From assembly GCA_963513935.1 (NCBI GenBank), contig OY740776.1, forward strand, positions 11,810,724 to 11,874,723: a DNA stretch of 64,000 bases, given 5' to 3'. The translations under genes and the position numbers were made by a program. The first letter of the stretch is position 1. Every line of letters begins with the position of its first letter. Positions 1-10,884 of this stretch are shown piece by piece. The notes below the pieces were generated by a model. The model saw only the letters and a program-made list of their open reading frames with translations, had not been told where the DNA came from and made no database searches. This stretch comes from Aphrophora alni (lineage: Eukaryota > Arthropoda > Insecta > Hemiptera > Aphrophoridae).

Positions 1-3000
1 TAAAAAACTAACTGGTATCTACCGTATTTATATTTATCCGATCCACAAATTTAAATAAATAACTTGTAGGACTGATAAAAAACTAACTGGTATCTACCGT
101 ATTTATATTTATCCGATCCACAAATTTAAATAAATAACTTTTGGAACTGATAAAAACCTAACTGGTATCTACCGTATTTATATTTATACGTTCCACAAAT
201 TTAAATAAATAACTTGTGGAACTGATAAAAAACTAACTAGTATCTACCGTAATTATATTTATACGTTCCACAAATTTAAATAAATAACTTGTAGGACTGA
301 TAAAAACCTAACTAGTATCTACCGTATTTATATTTATCCGATCCACAAATTTAAATAAATAACTTGTGGAACTGATAAAAACCTAACTGGTATCTACCGT
401 ATTTATATTTATCCGATCCACAAATTTAAATAAATAACTTGTAGGACTGATAAAAAACTAACTGGTATCTACCGTATTTATATTTATCCGTTCCACAAAT
501 TTAAATAAATAACTTGTAGGACTGATAAAAAACTAACTGGTATCTACCGTATTTATATTTATCCGATCCACAAATTTAAATAAATAACTTGTAGGACTGA
601 TAAAAAACTAACTGGTATCTACCGTATTTATATTTATCCGTTTCACAAATTTAAATAAATAACTTGTAGGACTGATAAAAACCTAACTGGTATCTACCGT
701 ATTTATATTTATCCGATCCACAAATTTAAATAAATAACTTGTAGGACTGATAAAAAACTAACTGGTATCTACCGTATTTATATTTATCCGATCCACAAAT
801 TTAAATAAATAACTTGTAGGACTGATAAAAAACTAACTGGTATCTACCGTATTTATATTTATACGTTCCACAAATTTAAATAAATAACTTGTGGAACTGA
901 TAAAAAACTAACTGGTATCTACCGTAATTATATTTATACGTTCCACAAATTTAAATAAATAACTTGTAGGACTGATAAAAAACTAACTGGTATCTACCGT
1001 ATTTATATTTATACGTTCCACAAATTTAAATAAATAACTTGTAGGACTGATAAAAAACTAACTGGTATCTACCGTAATTATATTTATACGTTCCACAAAT
1101 TTAAATAAATAACTTGTAGGACTGATAAAAACCTAACTGGTATCTACCGTATTTATATTTATACGTTCCACAAATTTAAATAAATAACTTGTGGAACTGA
1201 TAAAAAACTAACTGGTATCTACCGTAATTATATTTATACGTTCCACAAATTTAAATAAATAACTTGTGGAACTGATAAAAACCTAACTGGTATCTACCGT
1301 ATTTATATTTATCCGATCCACAAATTTAAATAAATAACTTGTAGGACTGATAAAAAACTAACTGGTATCTACCGTATTTATATTTATCCGTTCCACAAAT
1401 TTAAATAAATAACTTGTAGGACTGATAAAAAACTAACTGGTATCTACCGTATTTATATTTATCCGATCCACAAATTTAAATAAATAACTTGTGGAACTGA
1501 TAAAAAACTAACTGGTATCTACCGTATTTATATTTATCCGATCCACAAATTTAAAGAAATAACTTGTAGGACTGATAAAAAACTAACTGGTATCTACCGT
1601 ATTTATATTTATCCGTTCCACAAATTTAAATATATAACTTGTAGGACTGATAAAAAACTAACTGGTATCTACCGTATTTATATTTATCCGTTCCACAAAT
1701 TTAAATAAATAACTTGTAGGACTGATAAAAACCTAACTGGTATCTACCGTATTTATATTTATCCGATCCACAAATTTAAATAAATAACTTGTAGGACTGA
1801 TAAAAAACTAACTGGTATCTACCGTATTTATATTTATCCGTTCCACAAATTTAAATAAATAACTTGTAGGACTGATAAAAAACTAACTGGTATCTACCGT
1901 ATTTATATTTATCCGTTCCACAAATTTAAATAAATAACTTGTAGGACTGATAAAAAACTAACTGGTATCTACCGTATTTATATTTATCCGTTCCACAAAT
2001 TTAAATAAATAACTTGTAGGACTGATAAAAACCTAACTGGTATCTACCGTATTTATATTTATCCGATCCACAAATTTAAATAAATAACTTGTAGGACTGA
2101 TAAAAAACTAACTGGTATCTACCGTATTTATATTTATCCGTTCCACAAATTTAAATAAATAACTTGTAGGACTGATAAAAAACTAACTGGTATCTACCGT
2201 ATTTATATTTATCCGTTCCACAAATTTAAATAAATAACTTGTAGGACTGATAAAAACCTAACTGGTATCTACCGTATTTATATTTATCCGATCCACAAAT
2301 TTAAATAAATAACTTGTAGGACTGATAAAAAACTAACTGGTATCTACCGTATTTATATTTATCCGTTCCACAAATTTAAATAAATAACTTGTAGGACTGA
2401 TAAAAACCTAACTGGTATCTACCGTATTTATATTTATCCGATCCACAAATTTAAATAAATAACTTGTAGGACTGATAAAAAACTAACTGGTATCTACCGT
2501 ATTTATATTTATCCGATCCACAAATTTAAATAAATAACTTGTAGGACTGATAAAAAACTAACTGGTATCTACCGTAATTATATTTATCCGTTCCACAAAT
2601 TTAAATAAATAATTTGTGAACCTGATAAAAAACTAACTAGTATCTATCGTAATTATATTTATCGGTTCCACAAATTTAAATAAATAATTTGTGAACCTGA
2701 TAAAAAACTAACTAGTATCTACCGTAATTATATTTATCCGTTCCACAAATTTAAATAAATAACTTGTGGAACTGATAAAAAACTAACTTGTATCTACCGT
2801 AATTATACTTATCCGTTCCACAAATTTAAATAAATAACTTGTGGAACTGATAAAAAACTAACTTGTATCTACCGTAATTTATTTATCCGATCCACAATTT
2901 AAATAAATAATTTGTGGAACTGATAAAAAACTAACTGGTATATACCGTAATTATATTTATCCGTTCCACAAATTTAAATAAATAACTTGTGGAACTGATA

Positions 3001-3141
3001 AAAAACTAACTAGTATCTACCGTAATTATATTTATCCGTTCCACAAATTTAAATAAATAACTTGTGGAACTGATAAAAAACTAACTAGTATCTACCGTAA
3101 TTATATTTATCCGTTCCACAAATTTAAATAAATAACACGTG
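1..3141. repeat. 75-bp AT-rich satellite array (about 42 copies, left edge cut)
   Basis: A head-to-tail monomer of 75 bp repeats from base 1; the phase is exact enough that the pattern returns every 300 bases. Monomers differ at a few fixed sites, for example CCGATCCAC versus CGTTCCAC and TTGTAGGAC versus TTGTGGAAC. A short monomer with deleted bases lies near 2,875-2,900. Copies right of about 2,590 carry more private changes, as expected at an array edge. In the less mutated form each monomer has a dyad, GTTCCACAA ... TTGTGGAAC. The array continues beyond the left end of the window. No ORF of note. Confidence 0.97.
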
Positions 3142-3569
3142 GAACTAGATACTAATAGTACCCGCAATAACTGATCACCCTGTATATATGATAGTGCTCT
3201 CGTCTGCGTTGTTAAAGTGCTCATTGGTTTAGGAATTATAGCCTCTCTAAACCTGGATCATATAACATGACCAAGGCGGACATTATTTTACGAGCAACAA
3301 GTATGAGCAGTTGGCCTACTTTGACGAGGTACTCTCATAAATAGCCATGTTTGATGCTGTAGTTATTGTCAGTAATTTGCTCGTATATCTTGAAACACCG
3401 ATCAGACAAAGGTTGTTCCTGTAAACTAGGTCGCAGCCCACAATCCCGTAAGAGATTTCTGTCAGATATTAAATTTTATCAATAACAGTATGTTTAAAGT
3501 AATGGGAAATTTTATTATGATAAATATTCATGTTTTAAAATGACAACGTTTTGTACATTTATTTCTTGC
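3142..3569. other. Unique sequence between arrays, no gene seen
   Basis: Non-repetitive, moderately AT-rich DNA with no convincing ORF or splice-framed exon. It contains one transposon-end-like word, CACCCTGTATA, near 3,167-3,178. This is the same terminus as the foldback elements at 7.0-9.3 kb, but no partner end was found. Confidence 0.5.
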
Positions 3570-3785
3570 TTGAAGCAGAAAAAAACCTTATAACAAAATA
3601 AGGAGAAAAGAACATAAAATTAAGCCACAGGCTCTCGAATAGCATCGGTGTCGGAAGGTAACAAGAGTTGGTTAAGACAGTCCTGATAGGGAAGATGAAA
3701 GAGAGGGATCTAACCCAAGACTATTTGAAACAAAGTGTTTAGTACCTGCAAGCTCCGGGATTACTAACATCGTGCTCATTGTAAA
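3570..3785 (-). mobile_element. SINE-like dispersed repeat, family A, copy 1
   Basis: Reverse-orientation copy of a ~250-bp family found at least 12 times in this window. Diagnostic blocks, read on the minus strand, are a B-box-like GGGTTAGATCCC, a run of CTCT, CCAACTCTTGTT, a TATTCGAG block and a late ATAAGG. Known biology: GGTTCGANTCC is the internal Pol III B box of tRNAs and tRNA-derived SINEs; here it reads GGTTAGATCCC. The copy ends directly against the TCG array. Confidence 0.75.
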
Positions 3786-5228
3786 TTCTCGTCGTCTCGT
3801 CTCGTCTCGTCTCCTCGTTGTCTAGTCTCCTCGTCGTCTCGTCTCCTCGTCGTCTAGTCTCCTCGTCGTCTCGTCTCGTCTCCTCGTCGTCGTTTCTCCT
3901 CGTCTCGTCTCGTCTCGTCTCCTCGTCGTCTCGTCTTGTCTCCTCGTCGTCTCGTCTCCTCTCCTCGTCGTCTCGTCTCGTCTCCTCGTCGTCTCGTCTC
4001 CTCGTCGTCTCGTCTCCTCGTCGTCTCGTCTCCTCGTCGTCTCGTCTCCTCGTCGTCTTGTCTCCTCGTCGTCTTGTCTCGTCTCCTCGTAGTCTCGTCT
4101 CCTCGTCGTCTTGTCTCCTCTCCTCGTAGTCTCGTCTCCTCGTCGTCTCGTCTCCTCGTCGTCTCGTCTCCTCGTCGTCTCGTCTCCTCGTCGTCTCGTC
4201 TCCTCGTCGTCTTGTCTCGTCTCCTCGTAGTCTCGTCTCCTCGTCGTATTGTCTCCTCTCCTCGTAGTCTCGTCTCGTCTCGTCTCCTCGTCGTCTCGTC
4301 TTGTCTCCTCGTCGTCTCGTCTCGTCTCCTCGTCGTCTCGTCTCGTCTCCTCGTCTCGTCTCCTCGTCGTCTCGTCTCCTCGTCGTCTCGTCTCATCTCC
4401 TCGTCGTCGTTTCTTCTCGTCTCGTCTCGTCGTCTCGTCTCGTCTCGTCTCCTCGTTGTCTCGTCTCGTCTCCTCGTAGTCTCGTCTCCTCTTCGTCTCG
4501 TCTCCTCGTCGTCTTGTCTCGTCTCCTCGTCGTCGTTTCTTATCGTCTCGTCTCCTCGTAGTCTCGTCTCCTCTTCGTCTCGTCTCCTCGTCGTCTTGTC
4601 TCGTCTCCTCGTCGTCGTTTCTTATCGTCTCGTCTCCTCGTAGTCTCGTCTCCTCTTCGTCTCGTCTCCTCGTCGTCTCGTCTCATCTCCTCGTCGTCGT
4701 TTCTTCTCGTCTCGTCTCGTCGTCTCGTCTCGTCTCGTCTCCTCGTCGTCTCGTCTCGTCTCCTCGTCGTCTCGTCTCCTCTTCGTCTCGTCTCCTCGTC
4801 GTCTTGTCTCGTCTCCTCGTCGTCGTTTCTTATCGTCTCGTCTCCTCGTCTCGTCTCCTCGTCGTCTCGTCTCCTCTCGTCTCGTCTCGTCTCCTCGTCT
4901 CGTCTCCTCGTCGTCTCGTCTCCTCTCGTCTCGTCTCGTCTCCTCGTCGTCGTTTCTTCTCGTCTCGTCTCGTCGTCTCGTCTCGTCTCGTCTCCTCGTC
5001 GTCTCGTCTCGTCTCCTCGTCGTCTCGTCTCCTCTTCGTCTCGTCTCCTCGTCGTCTTGTCTCGTCTCCTCGTCGTCGTTTCTTATCGTCTCGTCTCCTC
5101 GTCTCGTCTCCTCGTCGTCTCGTCTCCTCTCGTCTCGTCTCGTCTCCTCGTCTCGTCTCCTCGTCGTCTCGTCTCCTCTCGTCTCGTCTCGTCTCCTCGT
5201 CGTCTCGTCTCATCTCCTCGTCGTCTTT
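3786..5228. repeat. TCG/TCC pyrimidine-rich low-complexity array
   Basis: About 1.4 kb built almost only from the words TCGTC, TCTCG and TCCTCG, with occasional TAG or TTG variants. It is nearly free of A on the plus strand and very dense in CpG, against an AT-rich background. Longer sub-blocks recur, for instance stretches around 4,500-4,650, 4,790-4,930 and 5,040-5,180, showing segmental duplication within the array. The serine/arginine/leucine-only or arginine/glutamate/threonine-only ORFs on both strands follow from the repeat and are not genes. Confidence 0.95.
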
Positions 5229-5662
5229 ACCCTTTGAAGTTAAATTATACTACAATACATTTGAAAATATTTCTTGTCGTTTAGTTATTTTCCTGTCAGA
5301 TTGTTAAAGACTTTTATACAAACATATAAAATTTTGTATTGGACTGTATTCCCAGAAAGACAAATTCCTCCAATTTACCATGGAAATCTCCAGCATCTAC
5401 AACAATTCCATCCTTCTCTGTCGTCCGTCATCGATCTCCATCTACTTAACTACCATCTTTCTTAAATCCTTCATCAAATCGTCCACCTTCTTTTCCGCCT
5501 TCCTCCAAACACCATAAAATGTGTTAATGAGCTCGGGAAATATCGCGCCCAAATAAAGACCTTTTATAATAATTTATTGATTTTAACGCTTATACATTAT
5601 TTTACCAAGCTATTTATTATTGATTAAATAATTATTTGAAATTGATCGCTATGCTGGGAAGC
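5229..5662. other. AT-rich sequence, no gene seen
   Basis: Follows the TCG array. Only short chance ORFs are present. A small hairpin, ATCGC ... GCGAT (5,645-5,665), abuts the tRNA-like head at its right. Confidence 0.4.
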
Positions 5663-5775
5663 GATCAAGGATAGCTCAGTTGGTAGAGCATTGGCGCGTA
5701 ATCCCAAAGGTCCTGGGTTCGATTCCGCCAGTCTTGGTCGTATATTTTTCACTTGAAATAATTTTTTCCTCTTTT
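5663..5775 (+). mobile_element. tRNA-derived SINE head, family B, copy 1
   Basis: A tRNA-like block of 77 nt. GATCAAG (5,663-5,669) can pair with CTTGGTC (5,733-5,739) as an acceptor stem with one G-U pair. GCTCAGTTGGTAGAGC is a canonical D arm/A box, and GGTTCGATTCC is a perfect B box. The T stem and anticodon stem are mismatched and the base before the presumed anticodon is not T, so this is unlikely to be a working tRNA. The tail GTATATTTTTCACTTGAAATA recurs in inverted form at 40,331-40,360, which shows a dispersed SINE rather than a lone tRNA gene. Confidence 0.75.
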
Positions 5776-5935
5776 AGTTGTTGGTGTATTTATCAAATCC
5801 CCTTACACCTCTTTCTCCATCATTCTCTGAACACATTTGGTATATCTAATTCTTCCATCTTTATGACCTTGATAATATCTATCTATATAATTTGTCGTTT
5901 TTTATTAAAGGGGGGAAATTTCTCGGTGTTCAGAG

Positions 5936-6050
5936 TCTGAAGAGAAACAAGAGAGAGGGATCTAAGCCAAGGTTACATTAAACACGAGGTAGATCCAGCT
6001 CGGTTCCTCAGGCTTGCCACACCCGTACTGACTCCTGAAACCGTATACTT
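5936..6050 (-). mobile_element. SINE-like family A, partial copy 2
   Basis: Truncated minus-strand copy. It keeps the block GAGAGGGATCTAAGCCAAGG (reverse of the B-box and CTCT region) and the following TAGATCCAGCT and GGCTTGCCA blocks, but lacks the CCAACTCTTGTT and ATAAGG parts of the family. Confidence 0.65.
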
Positions 6051-7015
6051 CAGCGTTTGCCCATCCATCTAAAATCATTCTCCCAAACAATTCTCACTAA
6101 TTTCTTTAACAACTCCTCTTGCGTCGACATTATTGTCCAATTTGTCCTACACAACAGTACAATAATGAAGTTATGAGCTTTCCTTTGGAGCTACAATCCC
6201 TTTGTTCTCCACCCCTTATTGTTGGAGCGTGTTAACCCTTAAGAGTGTGTGAAGCAGTAAAGTTAATGTGGTAGATATTTCAATAGAAGCGGACAAAGGG
6301 CGGACGCACCGTGAGTCATAGTTACTACTTCCAGTAGATGCGTGGACGAATATAATACACTCGTGGATTTTAAGACGAGTGCGTTATTGTCGTAAGAAGA
6401 ATTTTATAGGTACGATTAAAATACAGTAAAAATAGATGTATGATTCAAGAAAGGGAGGGAAATTTTCCTTTTTTTTAAATCGATGAGTACAGCGTTCTCA
6501 AAATAATTACTTTTTAAGAGAAAGGGAGTAAAAATCCTCTAAAGTATATATTTTACGTAAACAATTTCAACTATTTTGAAGATCGTAAAATTCCCTACAT
6601 TTTGTTTTTTTGCTAGTTTCGGTATAAAATTTAAAGAGTTATAGTTTTTTAAGAGAACTGTTGAAATTACCTCATGTCGTGCGCACATTGTGTATTACCT
6701 TCAGTTGTTCATTACTTGAGAACTATGCTTCATATTGTAAATTCCAAAAATATTAGTTTTAGATCATTTAATTAGTCCTTACTTTGTGTTCTATGTTCAA
6801 AATTGACACAGTTATGAGTGAAATAAGAAACGAAACACGCGTACAAACAACACAATTCTTGAATATCAATATTATGTTACTCAAATAATTATTGAATAAC
6901 GATTTTTTTCCTAATTATTTTGTATTATGTAAATATACATTTTCGATAATGTAAATATAGTAACAAAAAAAAGAGGTTTTATTCATATAAATCAATATTT
7001 TGCGTTAAAATAGGA
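6051..7015. other. AT-rich sequence, no gene seen
   Basis: About 1 kb of AT-rich DNA without a supported ORF, tandem array or recognised element. A homopolymer of C (7,090-7,102) just right of it belongs to the arm of the next element. Confidence 0.4.
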
Positions 7016-7017
7016 TA

Positions 7018-8218
7018 TACAGGGTGAATCAAACCACCCGTGCGTAATGTATAGCGATTGAACCAAATGAGCTACAGCCTTCGTTTTAATACCCCCCCCC
7101 CCCTATTTCGACCCTAGATAATTCAGTAAAAATGTTTTCAAATCTCAAAAATGCGTTGAAAGTGCTTTTTTCTGGGGTGGGGGTTGTTTTGGGAAAATAT
7201 TCACCATTTTTTTTCGTTTTTGTACAAAGTAAAGGTAGGTCGAGTGATACTTCATTTTAATGGTCTCTGTTCACTGATCATTTTGGAAAAAAAAAGTTCT
7301 AAACTATCTTACTGCGAATGTACAGGGTGTTCCAAAATGTTAAAAAAAAGTAGTGTTTTACAGTTAGTTTTATTGTTACCGCATAACATAGCCTACATAA
7401 ACCAAATTTTTATATTAGATTTCTGAGACGATACCCTTTCCAAAAATGTGCTTAAGTTGCCCCTCACTTAAATTTTTTTTCAAATTTTTAAAATATATAC
7501 AATTTTGGGGAAAAAAACAAATTAAAACTCAAAAACTCCAAATAGTAACGTTAGTCGTGTAGCACGTCATTCAAAAACAAACATTTTTAAAATTTAAAGT
7601 TTGACGTTATTTCTAACCGTTTCAAAATGGCGCCTGGGAAACTTATTTTCCAACACTCTTTATCGCCTATTACTCAATGACATTTGCTACTTTTGGTGGG
7701 GTGATCGGGGAGGGGGGGCTGTTGACACCATCCTTTCCTATTCACATTACGCTTACTCAAATAATTTTTATTAAAAATAAGCATTGCATTGAAAATACGT
7801 AAATGATTTTAAATTTTCCAAGTACGATTAAAAATTATCTAGTAGCTTCCTTATCTTTAAGCAGATACAAATTGAAGTTCCCATTCATAACAGGTCAAAG
7901 ACATGCAAACAGTGATATTCATGATGAAACAATCTCAATGCATATTGACTGGAATGACAGCCTAAAAAACTATCTTTCACGTGTCATTGAGACCTTTAAA
8001 ATGAGGTATCACTCGCCATACCTTTACATTGGACAATTTTACAAAAACGACCTACACCCTCCAAAAAAGCACTTTTGGGGCATTTTTGAGATTTGAAATC
8101 ATTTTTACTGAATTATCTAGAGTAGAAATGGGGGGGGGGGGTTAAGTTAAAACGAAGGATGTAGCTCATTTGGTTCAGTCGCTATACATTGAGCACGGGT
8201 GGTCTGAGTCACCCTGTA
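7018..8218. mobile_element. Foldback DNA element 1 with ~250-bp inverted arms
   Basis: The left end TACAGGGTGA (7,018) is mirrored by TCACCCTGTA at 8,209-8,218, and the similarity continues inward for about 250 bp with scattered mismatches. Shared arm blocks include ACCACCCGTGC, AACCAAATGAGCTACA, a poly-C tract, GATAATTCAGTAAAAATG and CGAGTGATAC. Both ends sit in TATA, consistent with a TA target duplication. The ORF at 7,803-8,096 lies across the right arm and has no transposase motif, so the element is non-autonomous. A second CAGGGTGTTCC word at 7,322 may mark a nested end. Confidence 0.82.
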
Positions 8219-8539
8219 TACAAAATATTTATCTGTATTAAAAAATTCCTTCAGATTATTGCTGTGTGATTATTTATCTTTAAAATTCCATAAAGGACTT
8301 TCAATTTAAATGTTTCGAACTTTGCCAGTGGCACTTTTAATATTTGTAGAAATATAAAAAAATTCAGGACTATTACAATATAAATAATTGTAAAGGAAAT
8401 GGTAACTGTCCGTTATAAAAACAAAATATCTTACGAAATATTTTTCTTTACCATTGAACATGTTAATGTTAAAATGTAGATCGTTAAAGTCTCCTTTATT
8501 TTGAGGTACAATATCGTATCTAGAGGGTTGTTTGGTATC

Positions 8540-9297
8540 TACAGGGTGTCCATTTTAATCGGACCAACATTGGTGTTCTCTGAAACTACAAGATTTATAG
8601 AAAACTTTAAACTGGGGATTAAATTGGTCATTAAAAGTGTGAAATTATAATTTCGTCCGCCGTTTTCTAATATGGTGTTTTATTGTCATATATTTTATGC
8701 TGTTTTCTGATACCATCCTTAGAGTTTTTTTTTATTCTTGACTTAAATTTCGTAAAAACATTTAGGAGTTTACAGCCTTCAAAAATTGACAGATTTAATG
8801 TTTGGCTTGGTTTAAGCGGCATTTTAGAATTGTTAATAATTAAATTTAACAAGCAAATTAAGTTAATGTGAAGTCAACAAGTAAATACAATACAAATGTT
8901 TATTGCTGTACAATTTTGTTTAACAACTTTTCGGCTTCATTTAATTGTTAAATTTAATTTTAAATCATTATTAAACTTCCGTTTAAAACACAAGGGAAAC
9001 ATTAAATCTGTCAATTTAGATGGTTCTAACTCGTAAACGATTAGGTTTACGAAATTTATGTAAAACATAAAAGTCCAAAATTTTGGATAGCATCCGAAAA
9101 AACATACAATATAGGGAGTTCGATAAGAAATTATAGTTGGCAGCCATATTACAAAATGGTGGATGAATTTCGAAATTTAAAAATTCCATCTTTTTTAATG
9201 TTCACTAAAAAGTAAGTGGCGTCTCGCATTTAGAGTTTGCTGTAAATGATTTAGTTTAAGACATCTCATTTGTGACCCGGTTAAAATAGACACTGTA
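8540..9297. mobile_element. Foldback DNA element 2, arms almost the full half-length
   Basis: TACAGGGTGTCCATTTTAAT (8,540) is mirrored by ATTAAAATAGACACTGTA-like sequence ending at 9,297. Inward, the reverse complement of the right half keeps matching the left half, for instance ATAATTTC, AAATTTCGTAAA and ATTGACAGATTTAATGTTT, to about 8,870. The two imperfect arms therefore fill most of the 758 bp. TA flanks both ends. No transposase is encoded, so this is a MITE or foldback element. Confidence 0.8.
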
Positions 9298-9702
9298 TAT
9301 TTGGTCAAACAGTAAAAAAAATAAATTAAAATTAAAATAAAAAATTAAATTAAAGATAAGTTAGTCAATATTTTAAAAGGTAATTAAATATTTCGAGTTC
9401 ACTTTATTTAATAAAAACTGGAAAATATTAAACGCCATTTTTAAAACGACGAAAAAATAGTTTCAATAAAAAAACTTGACAAATTAAATCTTTAGTTCAA
9501 TAAAAGAGAGGGGGTTTCCCCTTTTACCAAAAAAAAAAAAAAAAAACACTAGAAAATTAATTAAGCTATAAAATCGGAACAGAATAATTGCCTCGTTATT
9601 GCCCCACGGTTTTGTGCAATAATGTAAAACAAATGTTTACCCCTGTTAATGCACGACTTGTTAATGTTAAACAGAAGGCAATGTTTGCAAACATGTTTAC
9701 AA
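9298..9702. other. AT-rich sequence before the gap, no gene seen
   Basis: Very AT-rich, with an oligo-A run (about 9,530-9,546). Nothing else recognised. ORFs shown across the following N run are meaningless. Confidence 0.4.
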
Positions 9703-9902
9703 NNNNNNNNNNNNNNNNNNNNNNNNNNNNNNNNNNNNNNNNNNNNNNNNNNNNNNNNNNNNNNNNNNNNNNNNNNNNNNNNNNNNNNNNNNNNNNNNNN
9801 NNNNNNNNNNNNNNNNNNNNNNNNNNNNNNNNNNNNNNNNNNNNNNNNNNNNNNNNNNNNNNNNNNNNNNNNNNNNNNNNNNNNNNNNNNNNNNNNNNNN
9901 NN
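9703..9902. other. Assembly gap (200 N)
   Basis: Exactly 200 unknown bases, a size often used as a placeholder, so the true distance between the flanks is unknown. Confidence 0.99.
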
Positions 9903-10670
9903 GTCTAAATTTTCAGACAACTATTAAGCTTTGTATACAGGGTATGCAGAAAGGCCGTCGTTAATTTCAAAATGGAAGATGTTTAAAAAGTGTAAGGCTA
10001 TTTCAGTTTCTTCTTTCAGTTAAATCGTTCGTTTTTGCAACGATGAAGTCATCATTTAATCCACTAATTTAACGTAATTCCTTCCCTTTGACACCAGCCT
10101 ATCTTGTGCAAACAGAGTTGCTCCTGTGTAATAACATCGAGCAAGAATCTAACCTAATTTACATTTACACGAGTTTCGATTCATCTACCGCGGTATTGTG
10201 CTGAGATAGCTTATTACCTTATTTGGTGTAATATATATTCATCTATCCAGGACACAGCAGCATTTCTTGCTTTACAGCGTGTATGACAAATTGTTTGCAT
10301 TCAAATTGTGTCTCATATTATATGATACGTATAAAACTGATCAGCATTCTACTTTCTTAAACAGGCGGGGAAGGATTGTGATGTAATTTTTTTTTTCTTA
10401 ACGTAGCCAAATAGAATTAAAAATACATTTGGCAACACTGTCTCGAAGGCTTATACATTGTGTTTACCCAGTGTGGAGTAAGTTTGGTTAAAATTTCAAC
10501 CTGTTTGTTTCATTCCATCGGGAAACCGAAATAGTTCTTTTCGACAAATCATCCGTTCGTCGTTTCTCATCAGTGTGTAAGTTAGCTACCACAGAAATGT
10601 TGATGATGAAATTTCGTAGAGTGCGCTCATGTAGAACCTTATTAAAATTTAGAAAAATCGAATTTAAAAT
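9903..10670. other. Sequence after the gap, no gene seen
   Basis: Contains another transposon-end-like word, TATACAGGGTATGC (near 9,936), whose partner was not found. Otherwise ordinary AT-rich DNA without supported coding sequence. Confidence 0.4.
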
Positions 10671-10835
10671 GTCAATATGGCGGCAAATTAAACATTTTTT
10701 TGTTTATATCTCGTGTGTTATTCAAACTATAATACACTGAATTAGATAAAAATTTGCAGATTCCAATTCTGCTTGTAACGCTACCTATGATGGCAAAGAG
10801 TGAAGTTATTGTCAATAATGTAATTTTGTAACTTG
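10671..10835 (+). mobile_element. Fragment of the TATCTCGTGTG repeat, family D
   Basis: The blocks ATATGGCGGC, TATATCTCGTGTGTTATTCAAA and, further on, CTACCTATGATGGCAAAGAGTGAAG resemble the region 36,780-36,910 and the spacer units of the CCTAA compound array at 36.8-38.2 kb. It is one dispersed member of that family, here immediately upstream of the 55-bp satellite. Confidence 0.6.
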
Positions 10836-10884
10836 ACGTCCTACAAAATGTAATATTCGTATAGTTACGAGATTCAGGAGGGTC

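Noticed and set aside
1..3141. Array considered as CRISPR because of regular spacing
   Set aside because: Whole monomers repeat with no unique spacers, and the context is eukaryotic.
3818..5307. Long ORFs on both strands rich in LVSS or RRRDE repeats
   Set aside because: They are translations of the TCG/TCC low-complexity array, open in several frames on both strands at once.
5663..5739. Functional tRNA gene
   Set aside because: Perfect A and B boxes, but T and anticodon stems are mismatched, and its downstream sequence recurs elsewhere as part of a SINE.
7803..8096. 97-residue ORF as a possible transposase of foldback element 1
   Set aside because: Lies largely in the right inverted arm and has no DDE or DNA-binding motif.
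9561..9927. ORFs spanning the N run
   Set aside because: Their centre is unknown sequence; only a few codons are real.
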